A DNA stretch of 60,948 bases from Calothrix sp. HK-06. Its GTDB lineage: Bacteria; Cyanobacteriota; Cyanobacteriia; Cyanobacteriales; Nostocaceae. Positions 17,778 to 26,270 of the stretch are shown piece after piece. Location of the stretch: positions 1 through 60,948 of the forward strand of contig NZ_MRCD01000052.1 of the NCBI RefSeq assembly GCF_001904745.1, given 5' to 3'. A program made the position numbers and the translations under genes. Every line of letters starts with the position of its first letter. The first letter of the stretch is position 1. The notes under the pieces were generated by a model. It ran no database searches, had not been told where the DNA came from, and worked only from the letters and a program-made list of their open reading frames with translations.

Positions 17778-17807
17778 AATACTATTGCTTTGCGTGCGAT
17801 TACTATA
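17778..17807. promoter_or_regulatory. Weak copy of the 30-bp dyad before the long operon
   Basis: AATAC-N20-CTATA: the left arm is perfect, the right arm keeps only part of GTA(T/G)T, and the inner TAAATCGA-like halves are absent. Its place upstream of the minus-strand monooxygenase start is right for an operator, but the match is weak. Confidence 0.3.
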
Positions 17808-17989
17808 AATTGATGTAGCAATCTGACGCTGTAGATAGAGTTTGCATAATACACGTATACAAAATACATGCACTGCCAATCACAATTATTATGATACCCG
17901 AATTATTAGATTGTCAAACATTAAGTATTGCTAAATATTTTTTGTAAAAAGCTTGCCTTTCACAAAAAGCCGTGTAATAATTACTATTA

Positions 17990-18019
17990 AATACTGTAAA
18001 TTGACCGACAAACAGTAGT
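17990..18019. promoter_or_regulatory. 30-bp dyad between the monooxygenase and flippase genes
   Basis: AATAC-N20-GTAGT with the inner half TGTAAATTGACC. It lies 170 bases before the flippase start and 268 bases from the divergent monooxygenase start, so it could serve either. Apart from this and the weak copy at 17778, the 467-bp intergenic region holds nothing I can identify. Confidence 0.6.
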
Positions 18020-18188
18020 ATTGATGTATTGATTATAAATATTTGTTTGTTAATATTTGTTTGTTAATTAGGTAAGCTAGCCCTTGATGATGAATGGATA
18101 TGTGCTTTGAAATTAATAGGTTATTGCTGTAGAGCGCAACTTTTTATTTAATTCAAAAATTACCCTCCTACTTCAAGGTGCTTCTTTA

Positions 18189-19526
18189 ATGACTAATTCT
18201 TCGATTTCTCAAGCTTCAGGAACCGTTCAGTTAACCGAACTAGCAAAAGATACCAGTGTTGCTTTAATCGTTCAATTTACTGGTTTAGCTCTGATATACC
18301 TAGTTCAGATTTTTTTAGCCCAATGGATGGGTAAAACTGAGTACGGTATCTACGAATATGTCACGTCTTGGTCATTACTATTAGCAATTCCAGCTGAATT
18401 AGGTTTACCAATGACCGTTTTGCGTTTACTTCCAGAATATAGGGTTAAGCGGGACTGGGGAAAACTGCATGGTTTAGTTCGTGGGAGTTGGTTATTAGCG
18501 CTTTTGAATAGTTTACTGCTTATTATTTTAGCTACAGGCACCATTCTAATAATAAATCATTATCATAGCTTTGTTTATGCAACACCGTTATTGTTTAGTA
18601 TGGGATTGGTGTTGTTAAAAGTTTTGGTAAGATTTCAACAAGAAACTGGGAGGGCAATGGAAGATATTCTTACTGCCTTTATTCCATCGCAAATAGTCTT
18701 GCCTATTTTGCTGCTTTGCGGTGGATTTATTTTGCTACAACTAAATCATTCTCTTAATAGTTTGTCAATGATAGGTGTAGCAACACTTATGTTTCTAGTT
18801 GTTGTAGTATGCCAGTTTGGGGTATTGTGGCAGAAATTAAATAAAAAATATGAGCCTGCTACTCCAGTTTATGCTTACCGCGAATGGCTAGGAATAGCCG
18901 TAGTTTTATTAATTCAGGAAGCATCTTTTGCTATTTTGAGCCAAATAGATACTGTGATGATTGGTTCTTTTATTGGACCAGAAGCCGCTGGTATTTATAA
19001 TGCTGCAGTAAAAACAGCAGCTTGGACAAGTTTTGTTTTACAGATAGTGAATATGGTAGCTGCACCTGTATTTACAACTCTTTATGCCCAAGGCGATATT
19101 CAGGGATTACAAAAAACAGTTTCTCACGTCACAAATTGGATTTTCTTTCCAACTTTAGCCATTAGTTTGTTTTTAATGCTTTTCAGCCAGCCAATTCTAA
19201 GTCTTTTTGGTTCAGATTTTATTGAGGCAAGCTGGTCGTTAAAAATTTTGGTTGCGGGGCAAATGATGAATGCGTTATGCGGTTCAGTTGCGATTTTGAT
19301 GATTATGACAGGTCATCAAAAAAAATCTTTACCAGTAGTTGTTTGTAGCGCTTTAATTAATGTTGTTTTGAATGCAATTCTAATTCCATTATTTGGAATT
19401 GCTGGTGCCGCTATTGCCACTAGTTTTACAATGATTGTATGGAATGTGTGGCTAGGTATTTTGGTTGTTAAATATATCGGCGTGCGTCCTTCAATTTTGT
19501 ATAGTCTTTTCCAGTCTGAAGATTAA
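18189..19526 (+). CDS. Oligosaccharide flippase / polysaccharide biosynthesis membrane protein
   Basis: A 445-residue integral membrane protein with about 12-14 hydrophobic segments. It resembles the Wzx-like branch of the MOP superfamily. The N-terminal part (FTGLALIYLVQIFLAQWMG, TEYGIYEY) and the mid part (ILSQIDTVMIGSFIGPEAAG) match the first and seventh helix regions of such flippases. Family members move lipid-linked sugars across the plasma membrane for exopolysaccharide or cell-wall glycan synthesis. No glycosyltransferases lie nearby, so the substrate is open. The gene starts 170 bases after a 30-bp dyad. Confidence 0.87.
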   Translation: MTNSSISQASGTVQLTELAKDTSVALIVQFTGLALIYLVQIFLAQWMGKTEYGIYEYVTSWSLLLAIPAELGLPMTVLRLLPEYRVKRDWGKLHGLVRGSWLLALLNSLLLIILATGTILIINHYHSFVYATPLLFSMGLVLLKVLVRFQQETGRAMEDILTAFIPSQIVLPILLLCGGFILLQLNHSLNSLSMIGVATLMFLVVVVCQFGVLWQKLNKKYEPATPVYAYREWLGIAVVLLIQEASFAILSQIDTVMIGSFIGPEAAGIYNAAVKTAAWTSFVLQIVNMVAAPVFTTLYAQGDIQGLQKTVSHVTNWIFFPTLAISLFLMLFSQPILSLFGSDFIEASWSLKILVAGQMMNALCGSVAILMIMTGHQKKSLPVVVCSALINVVLNAILIPLFGIAGAAIATSFTMIVWNVWLGILVVKYIGVRPSILYSLFQSED

Positions 19527-19576
19527 GTACACACGTAGGTGGGGCTATGCCCTACTTACATATTACATATAATTAT

Positions 19577-19801
19577 ATGCAAATACAAACAGTTGGTATT
19601 TTTAGTCCCGGCGACATGGGAGGCGCCATTGCTGCTGTACTCAATCAAAACGGTTTAAGAACAGTAGCAGCATTAAACGACCGAAGCGAGAGAACCCAGC
19701 AATTAGCTATAGCTGCAAAAGTAGAGAATGTAGGAACGCTTGAAAATTTAGTCGTTGAATCCGACGTAGTGCTTTCTGTTGAAATGATACTTTGCCACTG
19801 A
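19577..19801 (+). pseudogene. Truncated NAD-binding 6-phosphogluconate dehydrogenase-like gene
   Basis: The frame opens with a Rossmann fold: VGIFSPGDMGGAIAAVL, then AALNDRSERT and ESDVVLSV, as in beta-hydroxyacid dehydrogenases. It stops after about 75 residues, where intact members have about 290. The rest of the NAD domain and the helical domain are absent downstream. I start at the ATG at 19577. The gene probably lost its 3' part in a deletion or insertion near 19790. An NAD-binding fragment alone is unlikely to be active. Confidence 0.7.
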
Positions 19802-19936
19802 GTTTCTTTGAGCCAATGGTACACCGTATCTTTGCTCATGAGCCTTGGAGCGAATATACAAAACAGGAATAATTATTATTTCTATTTTGCCAAAATTCTT
19901 TGACTCATTTTTCGTTTATGCTTTATTATAAGCCAA

Positions 19937-19966
19937 ACTACTGTTATTGCATCAATTTATCGTAGT
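19937..19966. promoter_or_regulatory. 30-bp dyad, candidate operator of the nitroreductase gene
   Basis: ACTAC-N20-GTAGT, perfect in the outer arms, with the inner half CAATTTATC. It lies 134 bases before the nitroreductase start. The rest of 19802-20099 holds no gene I can support. Confidence 0.6.
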
Positions 19967-20099
19967 ATAACTTTCCAGAAGCATTAGGTTTTTCAATGGC
20001 TGCAAGGCGCTTGAAATACGTAATCAATTACCAATTAGTGGTACTAAGTAGTTCATAGCTATAAATTCAAACACAGTATCAACGAGGAAATTCATTACA

Positions 20100-20705
20100 A
20101 TGACGGATAAACTTGCATTAAACGAACATCCAATTCATGACATTATCCGCAGTCGCTGGAGTCCAAGAGCTTTTGATGCTCGCCCAGTTGAACAGGAAAA
20201 GTTACTCTCCTTGTTAGAAGCCGCTCGTTGGGCGCCTTCTTCTTACAACTATCAACCTTGGAGTTTTATTGTTGCAACTAAAGATGACCCATTAGAGTAT
20301 AGTCGTTTACTCAGTACATTGGTTGAATTTAATCAAGGGTGGGCAAAAAATGCTCCGGTGTTGATACTAGCTGTAGCTAGAGTGCGCGCGGATGATGGCA
20401 AAACAAATCGACACGCATTTCACGATGTTGGACTTGCTATCGAAAATTTGGTAATTCAAGCGACTGCTCTCGGTTTATCTGTGCATCAGATAGCGGGATT
20501 TAATGCTGATGGCGCCAGAGAGTTATACCAAATTCCAGAAGATTATGAAGCTGTGACAGTGCTTACGGTTGGTTATCCCGGCGACCCGCAGAGTCTTCCT
20601 GATGGGTTGCGTGAGCGAGAATTAGCTCCGCGCGTCCGCAAGCCTTTAAAGGAATTTGTTTTCACTGGGCAGTGGGGAAGTGTCTCGCCTTTATTGAATG
20701 TATAA
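20100..20705 (+). CDS. Nitroreductase family protein
   Basis: A 201-residue FMN-dependent nitroreductase-fold protein. The FMN phosphate site is in SRWSPRAFDARPV. The conserved AARWAPSSYNYQPWSFIV follows, and GLAIENLVIQATALGLSVH is typical of the dimer interface. Members reduce nitro groups, quinones or flavins with NAD(P)H as cytoplasmic homodimers. Because the window has three FMNH2-dependent monooxygenases and no obvious flavin reductase, this enzyme could conceivably supply reduced flavin; that is speculation. A 30-bp dyad lies upstream. Confidence 0.92.
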   Translation: MTDKLALNEHPIHDIIRSRWSPRAFDARPVEQEKLLSLLEAARWAPSSYNYQPWSFIVATKDDPLEYSRLLSTLVEFNQGWAKNAPVLILAVARVRADDGKTNRHAFHDVGLAIENLVIQATALGLSVHQIAGFNADGARELYQIPEDYEAVTVLTVGYPGDPQSLPDGLRERELAPRVRKPLKEFVFTGQWGSVSPLLNV

Positions 20706-20770
20706 ATTGCAAATGAGAATAGAAAAATACCATAATTAAAATTGAGCAGTTTGCCTGAAGGGGTAATTTG

Positions 20771-20802
20771 CATTAGAGACGTTACATGTAACGTCTCTAA
20801 TG
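20771..20802. repeat. Perfect 32-bp palindrome, likely terminator or repeat
   Basis: CATTAGAGACGTTAC is followed by its exact inverse; the core ACGTTACATGTAACGT is the same as in the repeats at 1619 and 46491. It lies between the nitroreductase and MFS genes. Confidence 0.8.
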
Positions 20803-21226
20803 CTAAATAAAATTTAGGGTATCACTATAATGCCTATCAGTAAAATTAAGGCAATATTGTATTTAAATTTCTTTTCACTTGCAGTTTTCACCAGTGGCTT
20901 AAATATTGTTATTCTTCAGCTTGTTGTGAATTACGGCTTGAATGGGGAAGTTGCTGGACAACTAACAGCAATCAAAAGTATCTTCACTATAATCCCTTCT
21001 TTAGGAAGTGCTTATATTCTAAAGTTTAGATATAAAAAATCGATGTTGCTTGGTTTATTAGGTGTAACTATCGGTAGTCTAATAATTGCCGTATCTAGAA
21101 ACTTTTGGGCTATAGTTTTACTATTTGTTTTAGGAGGGTTATGCCATACATTAATTAAGTTATCAGTTTATTCTATAATTGGTCTAAGTAAGTCGGCGCC
21201 ATAATTCCTAACTATGTAACGAAAAG

Positions 21227-22325
21227 TTAAGAATAAATAGTTGAGTTAAATTTTACACGATGTGTACTGAAGCTCCTTCTCTCTCCTCTAGCTTGAACAC
21301 CATCAATCACGGCATAAGCAAGTTCCAGTTCATCGTCAAACATTTTTCCAGCTAATTCATCCTTTTTTAGGTGTTGCCACTCCAGTTCAATGGGGTTCAT
21401 CTCCGAGCAATATTTAGGCAGAAAGAAAATGTATAAGCCTTGTTGTTCCCACTTTGACCACAACTGTTGAACCTCCTTGCATCTGTGTATTGAACCATTG
21501 TCTTGGACGATTACTCTAGTACGACCAGATTTTTGTGCCTAGGAAAGCTTCAAGCTCCATCATTTGGATATAAGATTTGCTATCAACGCCACCAATAACG
21601 AGACCATAAACAAAACTAATTAATGGTTGCAAAAAGCCGATGATACTCAACCTCCGACCACGGCGCCCAGTTTGTTCTAAACGTTTTTGTTCGCCTCTAA
21701 AATAGTACGTATAACCAGGTTCACTCCACGCACAAAACCCTGATTCATCCAGATACTTTAAATCTATCTCTCCAGTCGCAGCAAACAGTTCCAGCATTTC
21801 CAGGTCTGCTTGTTTATTTGCTCGTACTACCGGGTTTTGTTTGCCTTTATGGCTTTTTCTCCCTCTTTTCCATATAACCCCCTTTTTTTGCGAAGCTCGC
21901 CACAGGGAGTACTCCCCGTGGCAGACTTCGCGAGTACCCGTCTTAATCTGTCAGGACTCAACTTAACTGAACGTTCGTTCTCTAACTTATTAGCTAATTG
22001 ATAGCTATTGTATGTACGTGGTTCGTTTCTGAGGCAATCTTCCAAAAATAATATATCGTCTTCCTTCCATCTAGTTTTTCCACCTCGACCTGGTAATTCC
22101 CAAAGCCCTTCTATGCCTAATCTCTGCCATCTATGTAACACTTCCCTAAAAGTCTATCGCAGTCCATTTAAAATGAAGAGCGATCTTTTCCACGTACCAC
22201 CCATGTGCATTCAACCTAATTATCTCCGCACGGTCTTTGACTTTTTGTGGTACATTTATTGCTCTAAGTTTTAATAAAGTTTCATCCTGCTCACGAGTTA
22301 AAAATACCCTTAAACGAGCGCCCAT
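21227..22325 (-). pseudogene. Frameshifted IS630-family transposase
   Basis: Translation on the minus strand starts at 22325 with a helix-turn-helix domain (RAEIIRLNAHGWYVEKIALH) and runs into a stop. It resumes in another frame (LHRWQRLGIEGLWELPGRGG), shifts again near 21800, and once more near 21530. The DDE residues can be followed across the frames: LKYLDESGF, VQDNGSIH and MNPIELEW. A 42-bp palindrome is inserted at 21890-21931. This copy cannot make an intact transposase without several frameshifts and could move only with help from another copy. Confidence 0.9.
21890..21931. repeat. 42-bp palindrome nested in the transposase gene
   Basis: Two 21-base arms with almost no loop: GCGAAGCTCGCCACAGGGAG on one side and the inverse of CTCCCCGTGGCAGACTTCGC on the other, about 17 of 21 matched. 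It is a multiple of three and so adds 14 codons in frame (about ATGSTPCGEL) at a place where the family has none. It looks like a small palindromic element that entered an existing IS. Confidence 0.75.
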
Positions 22326-23255
22326 ATTGTGTTACCTCATGTAGATGCATTCTCCGTGTTTATATATCTTTACATACTTTGGTTTATTGGCGCCGAATTA
22401 CTTAATATCTCATGAGCATAGAGAACATGCTAATTTAATGAACGCTATAGAGGGAGTTTATATTATTGGAGGACTATTCGGACCCTTGTTATTCTCATTA
22501 ATGATTCAATGGTATTACTGGTATAATGCATATTTAATTATTGCGGTTATAACGGTAATAGCTAGCGTGTTGCTACTCAAAACCTATATCAATGAAAGTG
22601 AAGTTTATCAAGAATCAACACAGCCTAAATTATCACAAACATTTGCGTTGCTAAATTATCCCTTGATATGGATATTTTTAATTTGCAATGTACTTTATGG
22701 AATGCTTGAGCTAGGTTTTAAATCTTGGTTACCTACATTTAATACGCAAGTATTTCAGTTATCAGAAGCACAATCTGTTTTATTTTTAAGCATTTTCTCT
22801 GGAGCAATGGCTCTTAGTCGCTCCTTAGTAGGCTATTTACAAAAAAAATTCTCATTGCTCTCAATTCAAGTAATTAACTTGATTGTTGGGTTTGTATTAA
22901 CGCTGATTGTTATGATAACTGCTACTCAAAAAGAGTATGTTATTTTATTAGCTTTTATATTAGCTTCAATCGGATTATTTTTTGGTTCTATTTATCCAAC
23001 AATTTGTTCGAGCATACTTAATCTTTTACCAAAGTATTGTCATAGTGCCATGAGTGCGTTAATTATAATTTTTGGACAAATAGGCATGACTTTAGGAGTC
23101 TCGATCATTGGAGTTTTATCTCAAAGTTTCAGTATTAATAATGCTTTCTACATTACTTTATTTCCAATGGGAGTATTGCCAATATTATTAATTATTTATA
23201 ATAAGCTATCTTATCATTTTAATTTTGGTGAATCTTAAAAAGTCAATTTATTTTT

Positions 23256-23756
23256 TCAAGTTTCAATAGAAAGCGCTAGCAATTGTGACATTGTAAATAG
23301 ACTTGTCAGATTCAGATTTTCTTTGGCTAAGTTTTCAACTCCACCTGCTTCGCGGTCAATAACACAAAGCACACCGAGGATAATAGCACCTTCATTTCTC
23401 AAAGCCCGTGCTGACTCAATAACTTGACCTCCGGAAGTTACAACATCTTCAATAATGACTAGTTTTCTTTGAATAGAACCTCCTTCCGCAAGCTTGCAAG
23501 TTCCATACTCCTTGGCCGCTTTACGAACAAAGAGCGTTGGTAGTCCACTTAATTGAGAAAGCACGGTAGCAATTGGAATACCCCCCATTTCTAACCCTGC
23601 TATCACTTCTACACCATTGGGAATGAGTGCTAAACTTGCTTGAGCAATATCTCGTAGAAGTTCGGGATTTGACTCAAACAGATACTTGTCAAAATACTCA
23701 TGACTAGTAACAGTAGGTTTTGTTGCAATATTTTGATTAAATGTTTTATAGTACAC
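23256..23756 (-). CDS. Orotate phosphoribosyltransferase-like protein
   Basis: A 166-residue type I phosphoribosyltransferase. The PRPP-binding motif is LVIIEDVVTSGGQVIESARA and the OPRT-type lysine loop is RKAAKEYGTCK. The substrate end begins YFDKYLFESNPELL. OPRT makes orotidine monophosphate from orotate and PRPP in pyrimidine synthesis. At 166 residues it is shorter than usual (about 190-210), with a reduced N-terminus. Its start overlaps the end of the MFS gene by 11 bases, so it is co-transcribed. It could be a second, specialised OPRT rather than the housekeeping pyrE. Confidence 0.85.
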   Translation of the reverse strand: MYYKTFNQNIATKPTVTSHEYFDKYLFESNPELLRDIAQASLALIPNGVEVIAGLEMGGIPIATVLSQLSGLPTLFVRKAAKEYGTCKLAEGGSIQRKLVIIEDVVTSGGQVIESARALRNEGAIILGVLCVIDREAGGVENLAKENLNLTSLFTMSQLLALSIET

Positions 23757-25032
23757 CAGATTTGGATAAATTCTTGGTCGAATTAATTTTACTCCGAATA
23801 TAATCGCTTAGAATAGGTAATTGCCTACTAAACCAGACAGATTCCGCAAAGCAAATAACACCACACGCAACTATTGTATTAGTGGCGCCTATGTACTGCG
23901 CCATACTACCAGCTAGCAAGCTACCCAAGGGTTGCATACCGATAACAGCCAAAGTATAGAAACTCATGACCCGACCTCGTTTATCATCCTCAACCAGAGT
24001 TTGAATAATTGTATTACCCCCAGAAACTTGCAGCATTCCGCTACCACCTATCACCACTATAATCAGCACAGAAAGCCATAATTCTCTAGATAGCGCGAAT
24101 GCAATTAACCCTATCCCAATTATGACTAAGGATAACGCTATTAATGGTTCTAAACCTAAAACTTGTCGGCGTAAACTGAGATAAACACAAGCTAAAAGCG
24201 AACCTACCGAACTGGCTGCCGTCAACAAACCCATTGTACCCCCATCGCCTTTGAGAATATCTGCTGCAAAAATTGGCAGAAGCGCCATGTATGACATTCC
24301 AGTCAAACCATTTAATGCTAACAGCAACAAGATAACGCGAATAGGCAATACGGTGTAAACATAGCTGAATCCTTGTTGCAATTTTTGCCAAATGTCATCG
24401 TAAGATACATTTGATTTTGGAGTAGGCGCCAGTCTCATTGCTGCCAATGTTAGCAGGGCAATAATGTAGCTCAAGCTGTCGTATAGAAAGCAATATTTGG
24501 CGCCGACCGTAGCAAGCAACATACCACCAATAGCAGGTCCAATTAACATCGAACTACTTAGTATTGCTGAATAAAGGGCGATTGCGTTACCTAAATCAGC
24601 ACGGTCATCTACTGTTTCAATGACTATTGCAGACCGAACAGGCATATCTAATCCCTTCAAAAATCCACCTAAAATTGCAACAATCATCAGTAACCGATAA
24701 TCGATAAATCCTAAAAAGGTGAGTGTAGTTAAGGTAAATGAGACAATAATCCCTAAAATTTGCACCAGCATTAGCAAATTTCGCCGACTCCAACGGTCGC
24801 ACAAAACTCCGGAAAACGGCGTTAGAATTAACGTGGGTAAAAATTGCAGAAACCCATTTAAACCTAACAACCAAGCAGAATTAGTCAGGTTATAAATCAA
24901 CCAGGAAATAGTCACCTGGGTCATGAAAGTACCTGATAATGACAGGATTTGTCCGCTAAAAAAAAGTCGAAAGTTACGCGATTTAAATGCAGGTAGATGC
25001 AAATAAATGTACTTCAAGAGCCAACCGTCCAA
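23746..25032 (-). CDS. MFS exporter, MFS_3/EntS-like
   Basis: A 428-residue transporter with about 12 membrane helices. The cytoplasmic loop motif between helices 2 and 3 is GVLCDRWSRRNLLM, and the N-terminus reads KSRNFRLFFSGQILSLSG, typical of the MFS_3 (enterobactin-exporter-like) group. VEDDKRGRVMSFYTLA marks the second half. A paralogue of the same group lies at 51678-52979. Substrates in the group vary (siderophores, drugs). The gene is followed by the phosphoribosyltransferase gene with an 11-base overlap. I find no candidate dyad upstream; instead a dispersed repeat lies at 25100-25238. Confidence 0.9.
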   Translation of the reverse strand: MDGWLLKYIYLHLPAFKSRNFRLFFSGQILSLSGTFMTQVTISWLIYNLTNSAWLLGLNGFLQFLPTLILTPFSGVLCDRWSRRNLLMLVQILGIIVSFTLTTLTFLGFIDYRLLMIVAILGGFLKGLDMPVRSAIVIETVDDRADLGNAIALYSAILSSSMLIGPAIGGMLLATVGAKYCFLYDSLSYIIALLTLAAMRLAPTPKSNVSYDDIWQKLQQGFSYVYTVLPIRVILLLLALNGLTGMSYMALLPIFAADILKGDGGTMGLLTAASSVGSLLACVYLSLRRQVLGLEPLIALSLVIIGIGLIAFALSRELWLSVLIIVVIGGSGMLQVSGGNTIIQTLVEDDKRGRVMSFYTLAVIGMQPLGSLLAGSMAQYIGATNTIVACGVICFAESVWFSRQLPILSDYIRSKINSTKNLSKSGVL

Positions 25033-25099
25033 TTAATGATGCCTCCCTGATGAGTATTTTAAACTTATTAAAGCCTAGTCATTAATTTTGATATGTTGG

Positions 25100-25238
25100 G
25101 TAGGGTGCATGAAAGCTATTACAATCTTCAATAAAACGAAAAATTAAAATGCTTTCATGCACCACCGAGTAGTCGGTGCGTGACGCTACAAAATTTTTGT
25201 GTTTAGTGGAATTTTTCAGTAGCGTTACACACCCTACA
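25100..25238. repeat. MITE-like element of about 139 bp, copy A
   Basis: Ends GTAGGGTGCATGAAAG and CACACCCTAC. Inside are ATTAAAATGCTTTCA and GAGTAGTCGGTGCGTGACGC. It is clearly related to the inverse of 53238-53374 over its full length. The dienelactone hydrolase stop codon (CTA on this strand) falls inside its right end. Confidence 0.8.
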
Positions 25239-26067
25239 CACCCTGTTGCTTCAACCAATTTTGGAGACGTTGCCAACCATCTAGAGCTTCTTTTTCACGA
25301 TAAGAGGGGCGATAGTCGGCGAAAAAGGCATGAGGTGCATCGGGATAAACTATTATTTCGGATTTACTGCTACTAGACTTGAGTTGCTCTTGTACTTGCT
25401 CCACTGTGTTCAAAGGAATACCTGTATCTTGACCGCCGTATAGTCCAAGAACCGGAACTGTAAGTTTAGAAACAACATCGATAGGATGCTTGGGCTGGAG
25501 TTCGGTAGCATCCCCTACCAGGCGCCCATACCATGCCACACCTGCTTTCAAGTTAGAATTGTGTGCTGCATATAACCAAGTAATTCGACCACCCCAACAA
25601 AAACCTGTAATTCCTAATCTGTTTCCATTACCTTTAGATGACTTAACAGCCCAATCAACTGTAGCATCTAGGTCTGACAATACTTGAGCATCAGGCACTT
25701 TAGCAACAATCAGTCGAATTTCATCAATCTTGCTCAATTTTGAAACATCACCTTGACGTATAAATAATTCAGGTGCTATCGCTAAATACCCCAACTTAGC
25801 AAGGCGCCGGGTAATATCTTGAATATGTTCATGTACGCCAAAAATCTCCTGAATTACTAAAATAACTGGAAAATTCTCACCTGTCTCAGGTTGCGCTCTG
25901 TAAGCAGGAATTTCTCCATCTTTAACAGGAATTTTCACCTCACCCGCAACTAAACCCTGAGTATCAGTTTTGATAACGCTAACAGAAATAGGTTGTACTG
26001 CAAGTGTAAAACCCGTCGTCAGAATTGCTGTTGTCATAAATTGGCACCGTGTTATATCTATTGCCAT
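25234..26067 (-). CDS. Dienelactone hydrolase family protein, possibly exported
   Basis: A 277-residue alpha/beta hydrolase of the dienelactone hydrolase family. The cysteine nucleophile is in FCWGGRITW, the acid in [10 protein letters not shown], and the His in [17 protein letters not shown] hydrophobic stretch near residues 10-30 ([15 protein letters not shown]) could be a signal anchor. I choose the ATG at 26067. The stop codon lies inside a dispersed repeat, so the last residues may have been replaced. Family members open lactone rings in aromatic degradation. It is divergent from a CmcJ-like oxidase gene, with a 30-bp dyad between the two. Confidence 0.88.
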   Translation of the reverse strand: MAIDITRCQFMTTAILTTGFTLAVQPISVSVIKTDTQGLVAGEVKIPVKDGEIPAYRAQPETGENFPVILVIQEIFGVHEHIQDITRRLAKLGYLAIAPELFIRQGDVSKLSKIDEIRLIVAKVPDAQVLSDLDATVDWAVKSSKGNGNRLGITGFCWGGRITWLYAAHNSNLKAGVAWYGRLVGDATELQPKHPIDVVSKLTVPVLGLYGGQDTGIPLNTVEQVQEQLKSSSSKSEIIVYPDAPHAFFADYRPSYREKEALDGWQRLQNWLKQQGV

Positions 26068-26212
26068 CTTTTTACCTGAAGCTGATACTTGTAGGTTAGG
26101 CGTCTCGCCTGTGCGGTTGGTCAGGTGAGACACTTATGCTACGATTTTTATTAGATAACCTAATAATTAGTTAAGCATAATTTTGTTGAAAAAAACTGTA
26201 TAATAAAATTAA

Positions 26213-26242
26213 AATACGGTAAATCGACCAATAAGCCGTATC
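26213..26242. promoter_or_regulatory. 30-bp dyad between divergent hydrolase and CmcJ-like genes
   Basis: AATAC-N20-GTATC. The inner left half is GGTAAATCGACC; ATACGG and CCGTAT pair exactly. It ends 28 bases before the CmcJ-like start and lies 145 bases from the hydrolase start, so it could control both genes. Confidence 0.7.
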
Positions 26243-26270
26243 ATAAGTATTGTTTCAGAGGATGTCATCT

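Larger units (their letters stand above)
21187..22402 (-). mobile_element. IS630-type insertion sequence, 1216 bp, in an MFS gene
   Basis: The ends are inverted repeats: AGTAAGTCGGCGCCA at the left and the inverse AGTAATTCGGCGCCA at the right (14 of 15 match). The element is flanked on both sides by TA, the target duplication of the IS630/Tc1 group. Precise removal restores the MFS reading frame. Both ends carry GGCGCC, the iterated palindrome of this genome. The single transposase gene runs on the minus strand and is broken in at least two places. Confidence 0.92.
20830..23238 (+). pseudogene. MFS transporter gene interrupted by an IS630-type element
   Basis: The first 119 codons (20830-21186) and the last 277 (22405-23238) are the two parts of one major facilitator transporter. 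If the element at 21187-22402 and one TA copy are removed, the frame reads without a break through SIIGL-ISHEHREHAN, giving 396 residues with about 12 membrane helices. The N-part ends in stray residues SKSAP from the IS end. Neither part is likely to work alone. The substrate is unknown. The coding sequence is otherwise intact, so the insertion is recent or the strain is a mixture. Confidence 0.92.

Noticed and set aside
19787-19839. Minus-strand reading SKDTVYHWLKETQWQ, reminiscent of a transposase N-terminus
   Set aside because: Only about 15 residues, no inverted repeats or target duplication around it, and it overlaps the truncated dehydrogenase gene. Too weak to call a mobile element.
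20830-21204. A separate 124-residue membrane protein gene
   Set aside because: It is the first part of the MFS gene cut by the IS630-type element; the last five residues come from the IS end.
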